Source: Gammaproteobacteria bacterium (lineage in GTDB: Bacteria > Pseudomonadota > Gammaproteobacteria > Pseudomonadales > Azotimanducaceae). Taken from it: DNA of 55,867 nucleotides. The notes under the pieces are model-generated. The model was not told the DNA's origin. It worked only from the letters and a program-made list of their open reading frames with translations, and did no database searches. The stretch spans positions 1,112-56,978 of the forward strand of contig DUBB01000008.1 of the NCBI GenBank assembly GCA_012960535.1, written 5' to 3'. This document shows, in pieces, positions 45,939 to 54,953 of this stretch; the first letter of the stretch is position 1; each line of letters opens with the position of its first letter. A program made the position numbers and the translations under genes.

Positions 45939-47384
45939 ATGACCACTACTTCTGCTCAGATCAGGGCGAGTTTATCTCACCCGTTAATCGATGGTGATTC
46001 ACATATTATTGAATATCTACCGGTTCTTATGGATTACATAAAAGAAGCCGGTGGAGAGGACGCAGTGACTGATTTTCGAACCAATATGCGCGGCGGCAGG
46101 CAAGGCCCAGGCTGGTATCAGATGGACTGGGATGAAAGACGTGATACTCGTTCAGTCAGGGCACCCTGGTGGGCGCTGCCGACCAAAAACACGTTTGATC
46201 GCTGTACGGCGATGTTGCCGAAACTCTATCACTCCAGGATGGATGATTTTGGGCTGGATTTTGCTGTTCTTTACCCTACAACAGGTTTGGGCTTCCATAG
46301 TATTCCAAACCAGGAATATCGCCAGTTGGCCTGCCATGCCTACAATGAATATGCCGCTGCAGCCTATGCTGAATATCAGGACCGCATGACTGTCGCTGCG
46401 GTAATCCCTTTGCACACGCCGGAAGAAGGCATTCGTGAACTTGAGCATGCTCATGCTTTGGGCATGAAAGTGGCAATGATTCCATCGTTTGTCCGAAGAC
46501 CAGTACCCAGTGCGGCAAGAGATTACCCGGATCTGGAAAATCAACTTTTCTGGCTCGATAATTTATCAATAGATAGTGAGCACGATTACGATCCTTTCTG
46601 GGCTCGGTGCATTGAATTGGGATTTCCTGTCGCGGCGCACTCTGGCGGTATGGGATTTCATGAGCGTAGCTCGATTTCTAATTACATGCATAACCACATG
46701 GGGCATTTTGCCGCGGCCGGGGAAGTCCTTGCCAAAGGCCTGCTCATGGGCGGCGTTACTTGTCGGTATCCCGATTTGCGAGTGGCACTGTTGGAGGGGG
46801 GTGTGATTAACGGTGCCCGGCTTTATACCGATATCGTTGGGCGATGGAAAAAGCGCAATCCAGCTGGGCTTGAGAACCTGAATCCGGCTAATATTGACCT
46901 GGCCCGGGCACAGGATTTGTTTCAACAGTATGGCGATGCTGCAACCCTGGCTAAGCTGGAGCAATTGCCGCGTTCTCTGGGCGTAGGCGGTCACGATATA
47001 CCTCCTGAGGTGAGAGATGATTTTGCAGCTATGGGCATTTCCAGAGTTGAGGATATTCGTGATCGATTTATTCCAAATTTCTATTTTGGCTGCGAATCGG
47101 ATGACACCCTGGCTTTTACTGCGTTTAACCGTAAGGCTAATCCCTTTGGCGAGCAGGTCCGCGCCATTATGAGTTTTGACCTTGGCCATTGGGATGTCCT
47201 CGACATGGGGCATGCTGCTGCCGAAGCCTATGAGCAGCTGGAGCATGAGCTGATATCCGAAGAGGATTTCCGAAATTTTGCCTTTAGTTTTTCGGTCCAA
47301 CTGTATGCCGGGAATAATCCGGGCTTTTTTGATGGCACCCGCATCGCTGATGCTGTCAAGGCAGAGTTGCATAGTACAGCTTAA
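45939..47384 (+). CDS. Amidohydrolase-superfamily (amidohydrolase 2/ACMSD-type) protein
   Basis: A 481-residue TIM-barrel metal enzyme. PLIDGDSHIIEYL replaces the usual HxH with Asp-Ser-His at the first metal site, common in this branch. Histidine in FPVAAHSGGMGF, ALLEGGVINGARLYTDI and FGCESDDTLAF follow the usual order, and SFDLGHWDVLDM lies near the C-terminus. Members decarboxylate or hydrolyse aromatic or amidic acids; the substrate here is unknown. ATG at 45939 follows AGAGGGTAC. It appears monocistronic. Confidence 0.82.
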   Translation: MTTTSAQIRASLSHPLIDGDSHIIEYLPVLMDYIKEAGGEDAVTDFRTNMRGGRQGPGWYQMDWDERRDTRSVRAPWWALPTKNTFDRCTAMLPKLYHSRMDDFGLDFAVLYPTTGLGFHSIPNQEYRQLACHAYNEYAAAAYAEYQDRMTVAAVIPLHTPEEGIRELEHAHALGMKVAMIPSFVRRPVPSAARDYPDLENQLFWLDNLSIDSEHDYDPFWARCIELGFPVAAHSGGMGFHERSSISNYMHNHMGHFAAAGEVLAKGLLMGGVTCRYPDLRVALLEGGVINGARLYTDIVGRWKKRNPAGLENLNPANIDLARAQDLFQQYGDAATLAKLEQLPRSLGVGGHDIPPEVRDDFAAMGISRVEDIRDRFIPNFYFGCESDDTLAFTAFNRKANPFGEQVRAIMSFDLGHWDVLDMGHAAAEAYEQLEHELISEEDFRNFAFSFSVQLYAGNNPGFFDGTRIADAVKAELHSTA

Positions 47385-47846
47385 CATGAGGCCCAGGGCC
47401 GTTTGCTGGTGAGGGTTGACGCCGGGGGTGAGGTTGAGATGTACGGCTCGATTTCAGTGGCTAGACCCCAATGAATTGCCATAAAAATTGGGGGAACTCA
47501 TCCAATATCCGTGACCACTGTATTGTCCTGATAACTATTGGCCTTTGCTGTGAAGGCTACCTGGTCGGCAGGCCAGGTTGGGCGGGTAAGTCCTGATTAT
47601 ATGAACCTTCCTGTTCTAGCAATCATAGGTGAAAACAGAATCTTTTGGGTTTGTAATTAGCCTCAGTTAAATACACTTTTTGTTTCAATATGAGTTATAT
47701 TGATCAAGCTAGGAGAGCCTGCTCAAAACTTTGGATGACAGTGTGAAATCGACAATCCAGAGGCGCTATTTTGCGCTTGGATCCTGGGTAGCAGAAATTT
47801 TGGGGCTGGTCTCTGTTTGTCAAATAAACCAATAGAGGAAACGGTA
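47385..47846. other. Intergenic region with an inverted repeat
   Basis: No gene supported. CCCCAAT (47466-47472) and ATTGGGG (47487-47493) form a 7-base stem with a 14-base loop, about 80-110 bases after the amidohydrolase stop, without a T-run. Confidence 0.45.
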
Positions 47847-48605
47847 ATGTTGAATACAAAAGTTAAAATAGGCTTGATGCAGGTATTGCTAGTGGTTTGT
47901 TGCTCAGCAACCGCACATCAACATGAAGGTAAGATTAAAGCGATTGCTAAAGCTGATAGAGGCATTGTTGAGATAGCCCAAGGCTGGATTAAAACCCGTT
48001 CTACCAATCAGCAGCTAACTGCTGACTACGTTAAGGCTCATATGGCGGAATCAGGAATCATTAACGGTGGTCGTTATGTGGGGTTTGGCTTCGTCTTTGA
48101 CCCGGAAAACGAGGGTCGAATGGTAGTCGCTCGAATTGTTGATGAAAGTCCTGCCTCGAAGGTACTGGAAGCAGGTGATGAATTCGTTGAGGTGAATGGG
48201 GTAGAGGTAAACCAGGAAAATATGGATAAGCTGAGTTTCCGGGGCAAACCCGGCGAGCAGGTACAGACAGTTCTGATACGAGACGGTAAAAAGATGTCGG
48301 TGTCGATTGCCCGGGGTATCATCAGTAATGTTTATGGTAAAACCATCCTGCTTGACGAAATTGCCAGTGCAAACCCAGACAACTGGGGTGTTGATGAATT
48401 AACGATTCATGAGTCTGTCAGGAAGGACAACGTTGTTTATGTCTGGAGCGAATTCAAAGCCGTTGAAAATTCATCGAAACTGCCGTTTGAATCACACCAA
48501 GTGACACGGTTTGTCTTTGATGACCATCACCAGGTTAACCGGGTCGACCAACTTCAGGAAGATCGATTTATGCTTGAACAACAGGGTTTTCAAATCAGTC
48601 GATAG
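47847..48605 (+). CDS. Secreted PDZ-domain protein
   Basis: A 252-residue exported protein. A short signal peptide (IGLMQVLLVVCCSATA) is followed by a helical stretch, then a PDZ domain (about 75-155): GFGFVFDP, ARIVDESPASKVLEAGDEFVEVNG and VQTVLIRDGKKMSVSI. The last 80 residues (NVVYVWSEFKAVENSS, then VTRFVFDDHHQVNRVDQ) look like the sheet of an NTF2/SnoaL-like fold, whose N-terminal helix could be the segment before the PDZ. No protease residues are present. Function unknown. ATG at 47847 follows GAGGAAACGG. Confidence 0.72.
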   Translation: MLNTKVKIGLMQVLLVVCCSATAHQHEGKIKAIAKADRGIVEIAQGWIKTRSTNQQLTADYVKAHMAESGIINGGRYVGFGFVFDPENEGRMVVARIVDESPASKVLEAGDEFVEVNGVEVNQENMDKLSFRGKPGEQVQTVLIRDGKKMSVSIARGIISNVYGKTILLDEIASANPDNWGVDELTIHESVRKDNVVYVWSEFKAVENSSKLPFESHQVTRFVFDDHHQVNRVDQLQEDRFMLEQQGFQISR

Positions 48606-48939
48606 GCCCTGTGCGGATGCAATACATTATTCCCAAAAATGGGTTGGCCGATTCTGGCAACGCTGACCGATTTTTGGCCTACCGTTTGTTTTTACTTGTC
48701 AACTATTGAGTGGGCCATAATGGCTGCCCCTGTTTTTCGGCATTGCGGCAATAGAGCTTCCACGGCGAAAAATATTTATGGCAATTGATAAACATCCCCA
48801 TTGGCTTTAAGGCAGTGCGTGTTGACCTAAATATATCCATTTGTTGACTCTTTACTCAAAAACAGGTTAATTACCACCGCATCGTTCTACCCTTATCGCG
48901 GCTGCCAAGTCCATTAGACTCTAAAAGAGAAATTGATTG
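48606..48939 (+). promoter_or_regulatory. Intergenic region with a possible promoter for ggt
   Basis: TTGACT (48844-48849), 17 bases, TTAATT (48867-48872), 67 bases before the ATG at 48940. It has the same layout as the candidate before the amidohydrolase gene. Nothing else is seen in the region. Confidence 0.35.
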
Positions 48940-50682
48940 ATGAATGTTAAGACATTTAGTTATCTGACTTTATTTTCGCTCGTGATCGCTTACGCCGGTT
49001 GTGGTCCTACGCAGGAGGAGCAAAGTCTAGAATCATCGTTGATTAAGACGCAAACGGTAACATCTGGCGTGGCTGCTATTGCCATACCGGATAAATATGC
49101 AGCCCAGATCAGTCAGGATATTCTCAGCGCCGGTGGTAATGCGGTTGATGCGGCAATAGCAGCCGGTTTCTCGCTTGCGGTTACTTTTATTGACGCCGGG
49201 AATATTGGTGGCGGTGGTTTCATGACCATCAAGATGGACGATGAAGTTGCCTTTCTGGACTACCGGGAAAAGGCGCCCATGGCGGCTCACAGGGATATGT
49301 ATCTCGATCCCGAAGGCAATGTTATCGAGCATAGTACTCTGATAGGGGCTCAGGCGGCAGGGGTTCCGGGCACGGTGGCGGGTTTCTGGCAGGCCCACCA
49401 GCGGTTTGGCTCGATGCCCTGGAAAGATCTTCTATTACCGGCGATTCGATTGGCCGAAGATGGTTTCATACCAGCGCCTATATTGGTCAATGATATTCAT
49501 AGTGTTAAGGACTGGTTTGGTGACCAGACCAACTTTAATCGGTATTTCGCAGCAATACAGCACGACAGAATCTTCCGGCAGGCAGAACTTGCTGATACCT
49601 TGAAGCGAATAGCCGAATTGGGTGCTGATGATTTTTATCGTGGTGAAACGGCCAAGCTGATAGTTGCGCAGATGAACAAAGCCAATGGTCTTATCTCGAT
49701 AGATGACCTGAATAATTACCAGGCGGTATGGCGTGAGCCGTTGCGGGCAAAGTGGCGGGAATACGAAGTGATATCGGCGCCGCCACCGAGCTCAGGAGGC
49801 TTTGCTGTTATTCAATTGCTCAAAATGAAAGATTATCTCAGCCATTTGTTTAAAGACCTTGAACATAACTCAGCACAGTACATACATCTGGTTGCAGAGA
49901 TGGAGAAAAGGGTTTTTGCTGATCGAGCTGAGTATCTGGGGGATCCGGATTTTGTCGATATTGATATCAACGCATTGATTACCGAGGACTATATCAACAG
50001 GCGCGCAGCGCAGGTCAGCGCTACAACCATATCTGAGCTTGAGGGCGTCAGTCCAGGGCTGGAATCACCTAATACCACCCATTATTCAATCGTTGATGCG
50101 AAGGGTAATGCAGTATCTAACACCTATACTATCAACTGGAGTTATGGCAGTGGTGTTGTCGTTGAAGGCGCTGGATTTCTGCTTAATAATGAAATGGATG
50201 ACTTCAGCGCTAAACCGGGTGTACCTAATATATTTGGCGTAGTGGGTGATCAGGCTAACGAAATTCAGCCGGGCAAACGTATGCTTTCTTCGATGTCACC
50301 TACTATTTTGCTTAAAGACGGTGGCGTTGAAATGGTTTTGGGCACTCCTGGTGGTTCAACCATTTTCACCAGTGTGTTCCAGGTCATCGTTAATATTCTT
50401 GACTTCAACATGAGCCCCTATGAGGCGGTAGCGGCGACACGGTTTCATCATCAACTACTTCCAGCAGATCTAATTACCTACAATGGCTTTAAGATCGGCA
50501 GGCCGCTGCCCGAAGAAATCATTGCGGCGCTTGCTGATAAGGGATATCGAGCCACGCCCCATGGGTATGAATACGGCGATGTTCAGATCGTCATGAAGCA
50601 AGGTGATTCCTGGATGGCCGCATCTGATCCTCGAGACAGGGGAGATTCACGGGTGTTTGAAGTCGCTAATTCCAGCCCTTGA
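48940..50682 (+). CDS. ggt: Gamma-glutamyltransferase, lipoprotein
   Basis: A 580-residue Ntn-hydrolase. The leader TLFSLVIAYAGC resembles a lipobox (Cys at about 21), so the precursor is probably lipid-anchored in the periplasm. The large-subunit start IPDKYAAQISQDILSAGGNAVDAAIAA is split here only by length limits of the family signature. PNTTHYSIVD near 379 holds the threonine at which the chain self-cleaves and which becomes the nucleophile. MLSSMSPTILL and LGTPGGSTIFTSVFQ bind the glutamyl group. It hydrolyses or transfers gamma-glutamyl groups, for example of glutathione. Confidence 0.92.
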   Translation: MNVKTFSYLTLFSLVIAYAGCGPTQEEQSLESSLIKTQTVTSGVAAIAIPDKYAAQISQDILSAGGNAVDAAIAAGFSLAVTFIDAGNIGGGGFMTIKMDDEVAFLDYREKAPMAAHRDMYLDPEGNVIEHSTLIGAQAAGVPGTVAGFWQAHQRFGSMPWKDLLLPAIRLAEDGFIPAPILVNDIHSVKDWFGDQTNFNRYFAAIQHDRIFRQAELADTLKRIAELGADDFYRGETAKLIVAQMNKANGLISIDDLNNYQAVWREPLRAKWREYEVISAPPPSSGGFAVIQLLKMKDYLSHLFKDLEHNSAQYIHLVAEMEKRVFADRAEYLGDPDFVDIDINALITEDYINRRAAQVSATTISELEGVSPGLESPNTTHYSIVDAKGNAVSNTYTINWSYGSGVVVEGAGFLLNNEMDDFSAKPGVPNIFGVVGDQANEIQPGKRMLSSMSPTILLKDGGVEMVLGTPGGSTIFTSVFQVIVNILDFNMSPYEAVAATRFHHQLLPADLITYNGFKIGRPLPEEIIAALADKGYRATPHGYEYGDVQIVMKQGDSWMAASDPRDRGDSRVFEVANSSP

Positions 50683-50859
50683 TTTAACTAATCAGTTTCA
50701 GGGCGGGTGAGTGCCGCAACGACATCAACTGTGGTAACCATTGCGCCGGGTAAAGCATTCGTCTTATGCTTTAAAAATTGGCTGTCTGCCAGGAGCTGAT
50801 ATCTTTGTGCTGACAGCACCCTGATTGGCATTGTTTAGGATGTATAAAAAGGAACGCAA

Positions 50860-51648
50860 ATGGATTTAGGAGTCAAAGGAAAAGTCGCTATTGTAACCGG
50901 TGGCAGTGATGGTATTGGAAGAGCTGCTGCAGAAAGGTTATCTGCAGAAGGCGCATTGGTTGCACTGGTGTCGAGGACGCAGGCTAATCTGGATGCGGCT
51001 GCATTGGAAATCAGCGATATTACTGGTTACGAAGTGATCGGAATTGCCACAGATGTGCGTAGCGAGGCAGCGGTTGAAACTATGACGCAGGCGGTTGTTT
51101 CCAAATGGGGTCGGATCGATATTCTTATCAATAATGCTGGAACATCGTCCTTCGCCCGATTTGAAAAGATGACCAATGAACAAGTTGAAGAAGATTTTAC
51201 CTTGAAGGTCATGGGAGCAATTTATTGTACGCGTCATGCTTTGCCCCAGCTTAAGAAAAATCAGGGGGTGATTTGTAATACAACAACGCCTGGCGGTAAA
51301 GCGGCTGGGTTTGGCAGCCAGCCGACCGATTTATCGAGAGCATCGGGTATTTCACTCACCAAGACCTGGTCAAAGGAGTTTGCCGCAGGGGGTGTTCGGG
51401 TCAATACTGTTTGTGTGGGGCTGCTAAAAAGCCGCCAACATGTACTACGTTGGGAAACAGCTAATCAAAAGGATGCAACTTACAGTTTGGAGGATCATTA
51501 CCAGAAAATGGGTCAAAATATACCCATGGGTCGGGTCGGCGAAGCATCTGAAGCCGGGGATGTCATCGCATTTCTATGTTCTGGGCTGGCAAGTTACGTC
51601 ACCGGTGCAGCAGTGAATGTTGATGGCGGCTCCTCACCCGTAGTCTAG
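50860..51648 (+). CDS. SDR-family oxidoreductase with non-canonical active site
   Basis: A 262-residue short-chain dehydrogenase. The cofactor motif VTGGSDGIG (12-20) and NNAG (91-94) are normal. The catalytic Asn is replaced by Lys116 (DFTLKVMGAIY), Ser by Thr, and YxxxK by a stretch reading PTDLSRASG, in which Arg160 stands where the Lys should be. I recall an SDR subfamily with PTSVSRAAG here, so this is probably a genuine, divergent group rather than decay. Reaction unknown. AAGGAA precedes the ATG. Its 3' end is partly duplicated just downstream. Confidence 0.85.
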   Translation: MDLGVKGKVAIVTGGSDGIGRAAAERLSAEGALVALVSRTQANLDAAALEISDITGYEVIGIATDVRSEAAVETMTQAVVSKWGRIDILINNAGTSSFARFEKMTNEQVEEDFTLKVMGAIYCTRHALPQLKKNQGVICNTTTPGGKAAGFGSQPTDLSRASGISLTKTWSKEFAAGGVRVNTVCVGLLKSRQHVLRWETANQKDATYSLEDHYQKMGQNIPMGRVGEASEAGDVIAFLCSGLASYVTGAAVNVDGGSSPVV

Positions 51649-51762
51649 GTGTTTGGGTTCACAGGTCAGGTTACCGGTGCAGCAGTGAATTTTGATGTTG
51701 GCTCAGCAGCGGTGGTCCAGGTGTTATGGCAAGGTCATGATCCATCGGTAAAGCTGAGTTAA
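51649..51762 (+). pseudogene. In-frame tandem remnant of the SDR 3' end
   Basis: After the SDR stop the same frame stays open to a TAA at 51760-51762. Within it 51670-51724 repeats 51598-51652 of the SDR gene, offset by 72 bases, with about 10 differences in 55. In the copy the TAG has become CAG. It reads VTGAAVNFDVGSAAVV against VTGAAVNVDGGSSPVV. A decayed partial duplication without its own start. Confidence 0.8.
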
Positions 51763-51870
51763 CGGCGTAGTTGGACTGCGGGAATTGACAGCGTCCCCGG
51801 CTACCACTGCCGGGCTTATCTGGCCTCAGCAACAGCAAGCACCAGAACTCCGTTATGGGTAGGAAATAAA

Positions 51871-53046
51871 TTAATCGGGTAAACCCAGTACACGTTTGGC
51901 AATAATATTTCGTTGAATCTCATTACTGCCACTATAGATAGACGCAGCCCTGGAGAAGAAAAATCGATTGTTCATTTCTCTTTCCGGTTGAGTGAAATTC
52001 TCGTCAATACCAAATGCCCGCGAGCCGTGCAGACGGGTTAACAGATCGTTATAGTCCTGTTCCAATTCTGTGCTCACGACCTTGAATATGGATGTGGCTG
52101 GGCCCGGTGTAGCGCCATCCATGGATTCTGTAACCACGCGTCGCTGGGTCAGATGTAACGCCAGGGAGTCCATTTCATATTTGAGGATCTCGTCTCTGGT
52201 CGCAGTATTGGCGAGTCTGCCGTTCATTTCACCCAGGAATGACTTGGCCACTTCGGGTAAGCTTGATGTCTTTTCTCTGGCGCCACCGGAGACCAGCGAT
52301 TCCATCCCCGATCGTTCGTGCTGCAGCAGCCGTTTGCCCACTGTCCAGCCCCGATTGGCCTCTCCAACCAGGTCCTCCCGGGCCGCCAATGCATTGTCGA
52401 AAAAAGTTTCATTAAAAGGTGATTCACCGCTGAGTAATTTAATGGGTTTGACGGTCACGCCGGGCTGATCCATGGGCAGTAACATGAAGCTGATTCCTTC
52501 ATGTTTAGGTGCCTGCTTGTCCGTGCGTACCAGAATAAACATCCAGTCAGCGTTATGCGCACCCGAGGTCCAGATTTTCTGTCCGTTAATGACATAGTGA
52601 TCACCTTTTAATTCGGCTTGGGTCTGCAGGCTTGCTAGATCTGAGCCAGAGCCCGGCTCGCTGTATCCCTGGCACCACTCAACTTCAGCCTGGGCAATGC
52701 GAGGCAGGTGTCTTTTTTTCTGTTCCTCCGTACCAAACTCCAGCAGCGTGGGGCCTATCATGGAAGTGCCAAAACTGGACAGAGCGGGGCGTGCCTTAAT
52801 GCGTTGCATTTCTTCGATCAGGACAATATATTCGGGTGTTGATAGGCCGCCACCACCATAAGCTTTAGGCCAGTTAGGGACGGTCCAGCCTTTCTCTTTC
52901 ATTCGCTCTAGCCACAATAATGTATCAGTATCCTTGATTGTGATCTTAGTGCTGCCATTTGATACCTCACCTGGACCCCTGGCGCCTGGTGGGCAATTCT
53001 GTTCCAGCCATGCTCTGGTTTCTGATCTAAAGGAGTCGAGTGACAT
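51871..53046 (-). CDS. Acyl-CoA dehydrogenase
   Basis: A 391-residue FAD enzyme. GYSEPGSGSDLASL is the flavin-loop motif, YVINGQKIWTSGAHNADWMF follows, and the C-terminus reads RAASIYSGSNEIQRNIIAKRVLGLP, with Ser in place of the WEGT-type Glu. In this branch, which includes steroid and branched-chain side-chain dehydrogenases, the catalytic base lies elsewhere. Substrate unknown. It is convergent with the SDR gene and divergent from the Rieske oxygenase gene. Confidence 0.86.
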   Translation of the reverse strand: MSLDSFRSETRAWLEQNCPPGARGPGEVSNGSTKITIKDTDTLLWLERMKEKGWTVPNWPKAYGGGGLSTPEYIVLIEEMQRIKARPALSSFGTSMIGPTLLEFGTEEQKKRHLPRIAQAEVEWCQGYSEPGSGSDLASLQTQAELKGDHYVINGQKIWTSGAHNADWMFILVRTDKQAPKHEGISFMLLPMDQPGVTVKPIKLLSGESPFNETFFDNALAAREDLVGEANRGWTVGKRLLQHERSGMESLVSGGAREKTSSLPEVAKSFLGEMNGRLANTATRDEILKYEMDSLALHLTQRRVVTESMDGATPGPATSIFKVVSTELEQDYNDLLTRLHGSRAFGIDENFTQPEREMNNRFFFSRAASIYSGSNEIQRNIIAKRVLGLPD

Positions 53047-53107
53047 GTTTATTATTCCAAATTGCTAAAGAGCTAAAGCTATCAAAAGAACTATTGCACG
53101 GCAATCT

Positions 53108-53356
53108 TTATAAGGGTTGATGCTCTAATAGCGTTGCTAAGCAGGTATCAATAAATGATGGTGTCGTAATGAGCAGGCCGCGCCCATGCTCGCAATGCAT
53201 GGATTCGGTTAGGCTGTTGGTGCGAGCCAGGTAATCAGTTGGTTGAGAGAAGAGGTTATCAGGGACCTGACTATGATGGGCACCATTAACCAGATTATCG
53301 GCAAAGTGTTGTTGGCTCGAGCGCAAAAAGAATAGAAGGTAGGATTCGGATACCAT
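53108..53356 (-). other. Possible orphan gene or gene tail
   Basis: An 82-codon minus-strand frame ending NSLTESMHCEHGRGLLITT, then PSFIDTCLATLLEHQPL. The later two-thirds has ordinary codon use and looks like the C-terminal end of a larger enzyme, but there is no ribosome site and no recognisable domain. It is probably a remnant. Confidence 0.25.
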
Positions 53357-53363
53357 CTTGTCC

Positions 53364-53390
53364 TGACCGACTTTGACCGACTTTGACCGG
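53364..53390. repeat. 10-bp direct repeat (2.7 copies)
   Basis: TGACCGACTT at 53364-53373 and 53374-53383, then TGACCGG at 53384-53390. One turn of the helix per unit, 96-122 bases upstream of the Rieske oxygenase start, so it may be a regulator site or a slippage product. Confidence 0.6.
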
Positions 53391-53485
53391 CTATGGCAGG
53401 GCCCTAATCGCTGAATATCGAACGGTATAGTTGCGCCCGCAGTTATACTGCCGCAGACTGATAGAAACAGTTTGAGGGCAGGCTA

Positions 53486-54793
53486 ATGTTGACATCGGAA
53501 GAAAATCGAACGTTGACCGAAACAGGCCCTGGTACTGCGATGGGTGAAGTTTTTCGCGCTTATTGGCAGCCTGTACTTCTGGCTCGGGAACTTGAGGTCG
53601 ATGGTGCACCGATTCGCTTAAAGCTGCTGGGTGAAGATTTTGTCGCTTTTCGGGATACTTCAGGGCGTGTTGGCATTGTTGAACCAAGATGCTCGCATCG
53701 TGGCGCGAGTCTATTTTTTGGTCGCAACGAGTCATGCGGATTGCGTTGCGCTTACCATGGCTGGAAATTTAATGTTGATGGCCAGTGTGTGGATCTGCCT
53801 ACATCAGAGGCCGAGACGGCAGAGCGGCAGAAACCGGAGGCCGCCATCCGGGCACTCAAGGTCACTGAGTATGGCGATATTATCTGGGCCTTTCTAGGAG
53901 ACGGTGAAGCCCCGCCACTACCTAAACTCGAGTTTGCAGAATTACCGGCCAGTCACCGTTTTGTTTCTAAGAAATTCCAGCAGTGTAATTGGGCACAGGC
54001 TGTAGAAGGGGGGCTGGATACCGCTCACTTCTCGTATTTACATGCAGGCATTAGCGAAGGTCAGAAAACCTCGTTGCTTGGCAGGATGGATATTAATGAG
54101 CCGCCGCCGATTGCTCGTTTTCGCTGGCTGGTTGAAGACGGTATACCAAAATTCACAGTGCTGCGACATGGTTCAGGTCTGGTGCTTGGCGCGTCGCGGC
54201 AAGCCGATGACAGCCAGCTTTATTGGCGAATCACGCAGTTTATGATGCCTAACCATTCGCTTGCCCCGAATACCTTTCCTGGAGAGACCTGCCAGGGCAA
54301 CAGTTGGGTACCCGTTGATGACCGGTCCTGCTGGATTTTCTGTTTTGCCTACCAATTGGAACGAGACTTGTCTCAATCAGAGCGTGACCGCCTGGCCGCA
54401 GGGCAGGGAATTTTCGCGGAAGTGGATGAGGATTTTGTACCGCTGCGCAGGCGAGAAAATGACTATCTGCTCGACAGGGATATGCAGCGAGGGTCTAATT
54501 TTACCGGCATTCACGGTATTTCTGAACAGGATGCAGCCATTGCTGATAGTCAGGGTTTTATTGCTGATCGTAGCCGGGAACTGTTAGGGCAGACGGATCT
54601 GGGGGTCGTGCGTTTTCGACGCATTATGTTGCAGGCGGCCGCTGATAGGTTAGCCGGAATAGCGCCCCATGGTTCAAACAATGCGGAAGCCTACCGGGTG
54701 CGTTCGGGAGATGCCATGTCAGGCTGTGACGCAACACTTCCAGAAGTGCTTGAGCAGCGGTTTGGTCAGTATGCAGGCACTTCAATCGAGTGA
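53486..54793 (+). CDS. Rieske non-heme iron oxygenase, alpha-type subunit
   Basis: A 435-residue oxygenase. The Rieske [2Fe-2S] ligands are Cys69 and His71 (RCSHRG) and Cys88 and His91 (RCAYHGWKF). The mononuclear iron site reads WAQAVEGGLDTAHFSYLH with Asp178 bridging and His181 and His186 as ligands. Layout fits the phthalate-dioxygenase/LigX-like class, which hydroxylates or O-demethylates aromatic acids and needs a separate reductase. Substrate unknown. ATG at 53486 follows GAGGGCAGG. The next gene, 160 bases on, also carries a Rieske domain. Confidence 0.88.
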   Translation: MLTSEENRTLTETGPGTAMGEVFRAYWQPVLLARELEVDGAPIRLKLLGEDFVAFRDTSGRVGIVEPRCSHRGASLFFGRNESCGLRCAYHGWKFNVDGQCVDLPTSEAETAERQKPEAAIRALKVTEYGDIIWAFLGDGEAPPLPKLEFAELPASHRFVSKKFQQCNWAQAVEGGLDTAHFSYLHAGISEGQKTSLLGRMDINEPPPIARFRWLVEDGIPKFTVLRHGSGLVLGASRQADDSQLYWRITQFMMPNHSLAPNTFPGETCQGNSWVPVDDRSCWIFCFAYQLERDLSQSERDRLAAGQGIFAEVDEDFVPLRRRENDYLLDRDMQRGSNFTGIHGISEQDAAIADSQGFIADRSRELLGQTDLGVVRFRRIMLQAAADRLAGIAPHGSNNAEAYRVRSGDAMSGCDATLPEVLEQRFGQYAGTSIE

Positions 54794-54953
54794 CCCTCGA
54801 CCCTTGCGGTTTTGCCTCTAACCGGGCTACATCTCCTCGGATTCTCTCCGGTTGTAGCCTGACCCGCTGATTTTCTCAGTTGTCGGCGAGAAGATGCGCT
54901 TGTGGCTCCTGTTAATAAAGAATAGGGTTAATTTATCGATTAAAGGACTCACT

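Noticed and set aside
46566..47387. 273-codon minus-strand open frame opposite the amidohydrolase
   Set aside because: The plus strand carries the conserved family motifs; the antisense product has no domain or ribosome site.
54825..54859. GGCTACA/TGTAGCC pair between the two Rieske genes
   Set aside because: Seven-base arms with a 21-base loop and no T-run; too weak to call a terminator.
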